From contig JOBE01000005.1 of NCBI GenBank assembly GCA_000717735.1, positions 116,876 to 180,875 on the forward strand: 64,000 bases of DNA, given 5' to 3'. The notes under the pieces were generated by a model. It worked only from the letters and a program-made list of their open reading frames with translations, ran no database searches and was not told where the DNA came from. This DNA is from Streptomyces griseoluteus (lineage in GTDB: Bacteria > Actinomycetota > Actinomycetes > Streptomycetales > Streptomycetaceae). Position 1 is the first letter of the stretch. Every line of letters starts with the position of its first letter. Positions 62,869 through 64,000 of the stretch are shown piece by piece. The position numbers were made by a program, and so were the translations under genes.

Positions 62869-64000
62869 CGGTGCGTGCTGCCTTCCACGAGGGTGATGAG
62901 CTGTGCCAGGTCGCCGGGGGTGGCGTGGGGGTTGAGCAGGGTGGTCTTGAGCCAGAGGCGGCCGTCGGCGTGGGCGCGGCCGAGGACGGCGCGGCCTTCG
63001 GTGAGGAGGGTGCGGCGGATCGCGGCGACGGTGGCGTCGGTGGCGTCGGTGGGGCGGAAGAGGACGGTGGTGAGGGTGGGCCGGGCCCTCAGGTCGAGTC
63101 CCGGTCGCTTCTCCACGAGGTCGGCGAGGTCCTGGGCGCGGTCCATGCAGGCGTCGACGAGTGCGCCGAGGCCGGTGCGGCCGAGGGCGCGGAGGGTGAC
63201 GGCCGTCTTGAGGACGTCGGGGCGGCGGGTGGTGCGCAGGGAGCGGCCGAGGAGGTCGGGGAGTCCGGCGTCGGTGTCGTCGTCGGCGTTGAGGTAGTCG
63301 GCGGTGTGGCCGAGGACGGTGAGGTCGGCGGTGTCGCGTACGGCGAGGAGTCCTGCGGCGGCCGGCTGCCAGCCGAGTTTGTGCAGGTCGACGGTGACGG
63401 TTCGGGCGCGGTCGAGGCCGTCGAGGAGGTGGCGGTGGGTGCGGCTGAAGAGGAGGGGGCCTCCGTAGGCGGCGTCGACGTGCAGGTCGGCGTGGTGGGC
63501 GTCGCAGGTGTCGGCGAGTGCCGGGAGGGGGTCGATGAGGCCTTCGTCGGTGGTGCCTGCGGTGGCGGCTACGACGACGGGGCAGGGGCCGGTGAGCGTG
63601 GTCAGGGCCTCGTGGAGGGCGGCGGGGTCGATGGTGCCGTTCGGGGTGGGGACGGTCACCGGTTCGGGGAGGCCGAGGAGCCAGGCGGCGCGGTGGAAGG
63701 AGTGGTGGGCGTTGGCGCCGACGACGGTACGGAGGGCCGGGCCGTGGCGTTCCCTCGCGAGGAGCAGGGCGAGCTGGTTGGACTCGGTGCCGCCGGTGGT
63801 GACGAGTGCGTCGGGGCGGTCGGCCTGCGGGTGGATCTCGGCGGCGAGGGCTGCCGTGACCTGTGCTTCGAGTGCGGAGGCGGCCGGTGCCTGGTCCCAG
63901 GAGTCCATGGACGGGTTGAGCGCGGAGGCGGCCAGGTCGGCGGCGGCGGCGAGGGCGAGGGGCGGGGTGTGGAGGTGGGCGGCGCAGAGGGGGTGGGCGG
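62865..64000 (-). CDS. desA: PLP-dependent lysine decarboxylase-like protein (3' part)
   Basis: The gene enters from the right edge; ~378 codons are visible. The glutamate/aspartate-decarboxylase-like PLP fold shows LCAAHLHTPPLALAAAADL, NPSMDSWDQAPAASALE, TTGGTESNQLALL and HVDAAYGGPLLFS, and the PLP lysine lies in VDLHKLGWQPAAAG. DesA makes cadaverine from lysine for desferrioxamine. Its stop overlaps the desB start, which fixes the order desA-desB. The 5' end is missing, so length and promoter cannot be judged. Confidence 0.92.
   Translation of the reverse strand, partial: AHPLCAAHLHTPPLALAAAADLAASALNPSMDSWDQAPAASALEAQVTAALAAEIHPQADRPDALVTTGGTESNQLALLLARERHGPALRTVVGANAHHSFHRAAWLLGLPEPVTVPTPNGTIDPAALHEALTTLTGPCPVVVAATAGTTDEGLIDPLPALADTCDAHHADLHVDAAYGGPLLFSRTHRHLLDGLDRARTVTVDLHKLGWQPAAAGLLAVRDTADLTVLGHTADYLNADDDTDAGLPDLLGRSLRTTRRPDVLKTAVTLRALGRTGLGALVDACMDRAQDLADLVEKRPGLDLRARPTLTTVLFRPTDATDATVAAIRRTLLTEGRAVLGRAHADGRLWLKTTLLNPHATPGDLAQLITLVEGSTHR

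Overview
The window is very GC-rich, high-coding-density chromosomal DNA from a Streptomyces-like actinomycete. The evidence is strong third-position G/C, many GTG and TTG starts, GTGA and ATGA stop/start overlaps, a long chaplin with a sortase signal, twin-arginine and lipobox secretion signals, a desferrioxamine-type gene pair, and a core gene order (uvrB, coaE, rpsA, hrpB, polA, liv transport operon, ANTAR regulator, pyk) that matches the conserved streptomycete chromosome as I remember it.

Layout. 0-10 kb: TerD (cut by the window edge), uvrB, an MHYT-domain membrane sensor, ogt, an MFS exporter, a three-gene reverse-strand operon (secreted phosphoesterase, MFS transporter, propeller-like membrane-anchored protein) and a cupin. 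10-19 kb: pseudouridine catabolism (psuG-psuK) facing a uridine-kinase-like gene, an SDR/MerR pair, an HxlR regulator divergent from an aminotransferase, conserved small genes and a long chaplin. 18.5-29.6 kb: SWIM/SNF2 pair, small lipoprotein and membrane protein, TPR protein, coaE, PAC2 protein, secreted beta-helix protein, rpsA with a clear promoter, and a methyltransferase. 29.7-44.4 kb: hrpB, DUF3068 protein with a 46-codon partner, secreted lytic transglycosylase, DUF4184 protein overlapping a serine hydrolase, polA, FdhF/YdeP oxidoreductase, thioesterase and a secreted trypsin-like protease. 44.8-50.7 kb: complete livKHMGF branched-chain amino-acid ABC transporter operon.

The accessory part is 51.5-57.2 kb, between the ANTAR response regulator and pyruvate kinase. 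It holds an unusual tRNA gene (anticodon CAA but a 5-nt variable loop), and directly after it an intact gene for a protein with an N-terminal helix-turn-helix and two LAGLIDADG motifs. Next is an IS630-type transposase remnant split by an IS3-family element with 19-bp matching ends and a 3-bp target duplication. Then come two visibly AT-richer reverse-strand genes for exported proteins, and two IS5-like transposase relics ending 13 bp from pyk. The tRNA/LAGLIDADG pair is the best candidate for an undescribed system here.

57.2-64 kb: pyk, a SIMPL-domain protein, a Tat-exported 5'-nucleotidase and, convergent with it, desB and the 3' part of desA, the first two steps of hydroxamate siderophore synthesis. 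desA runs off the end of the window. Names rest on motifs and recall of families. No database search was run.
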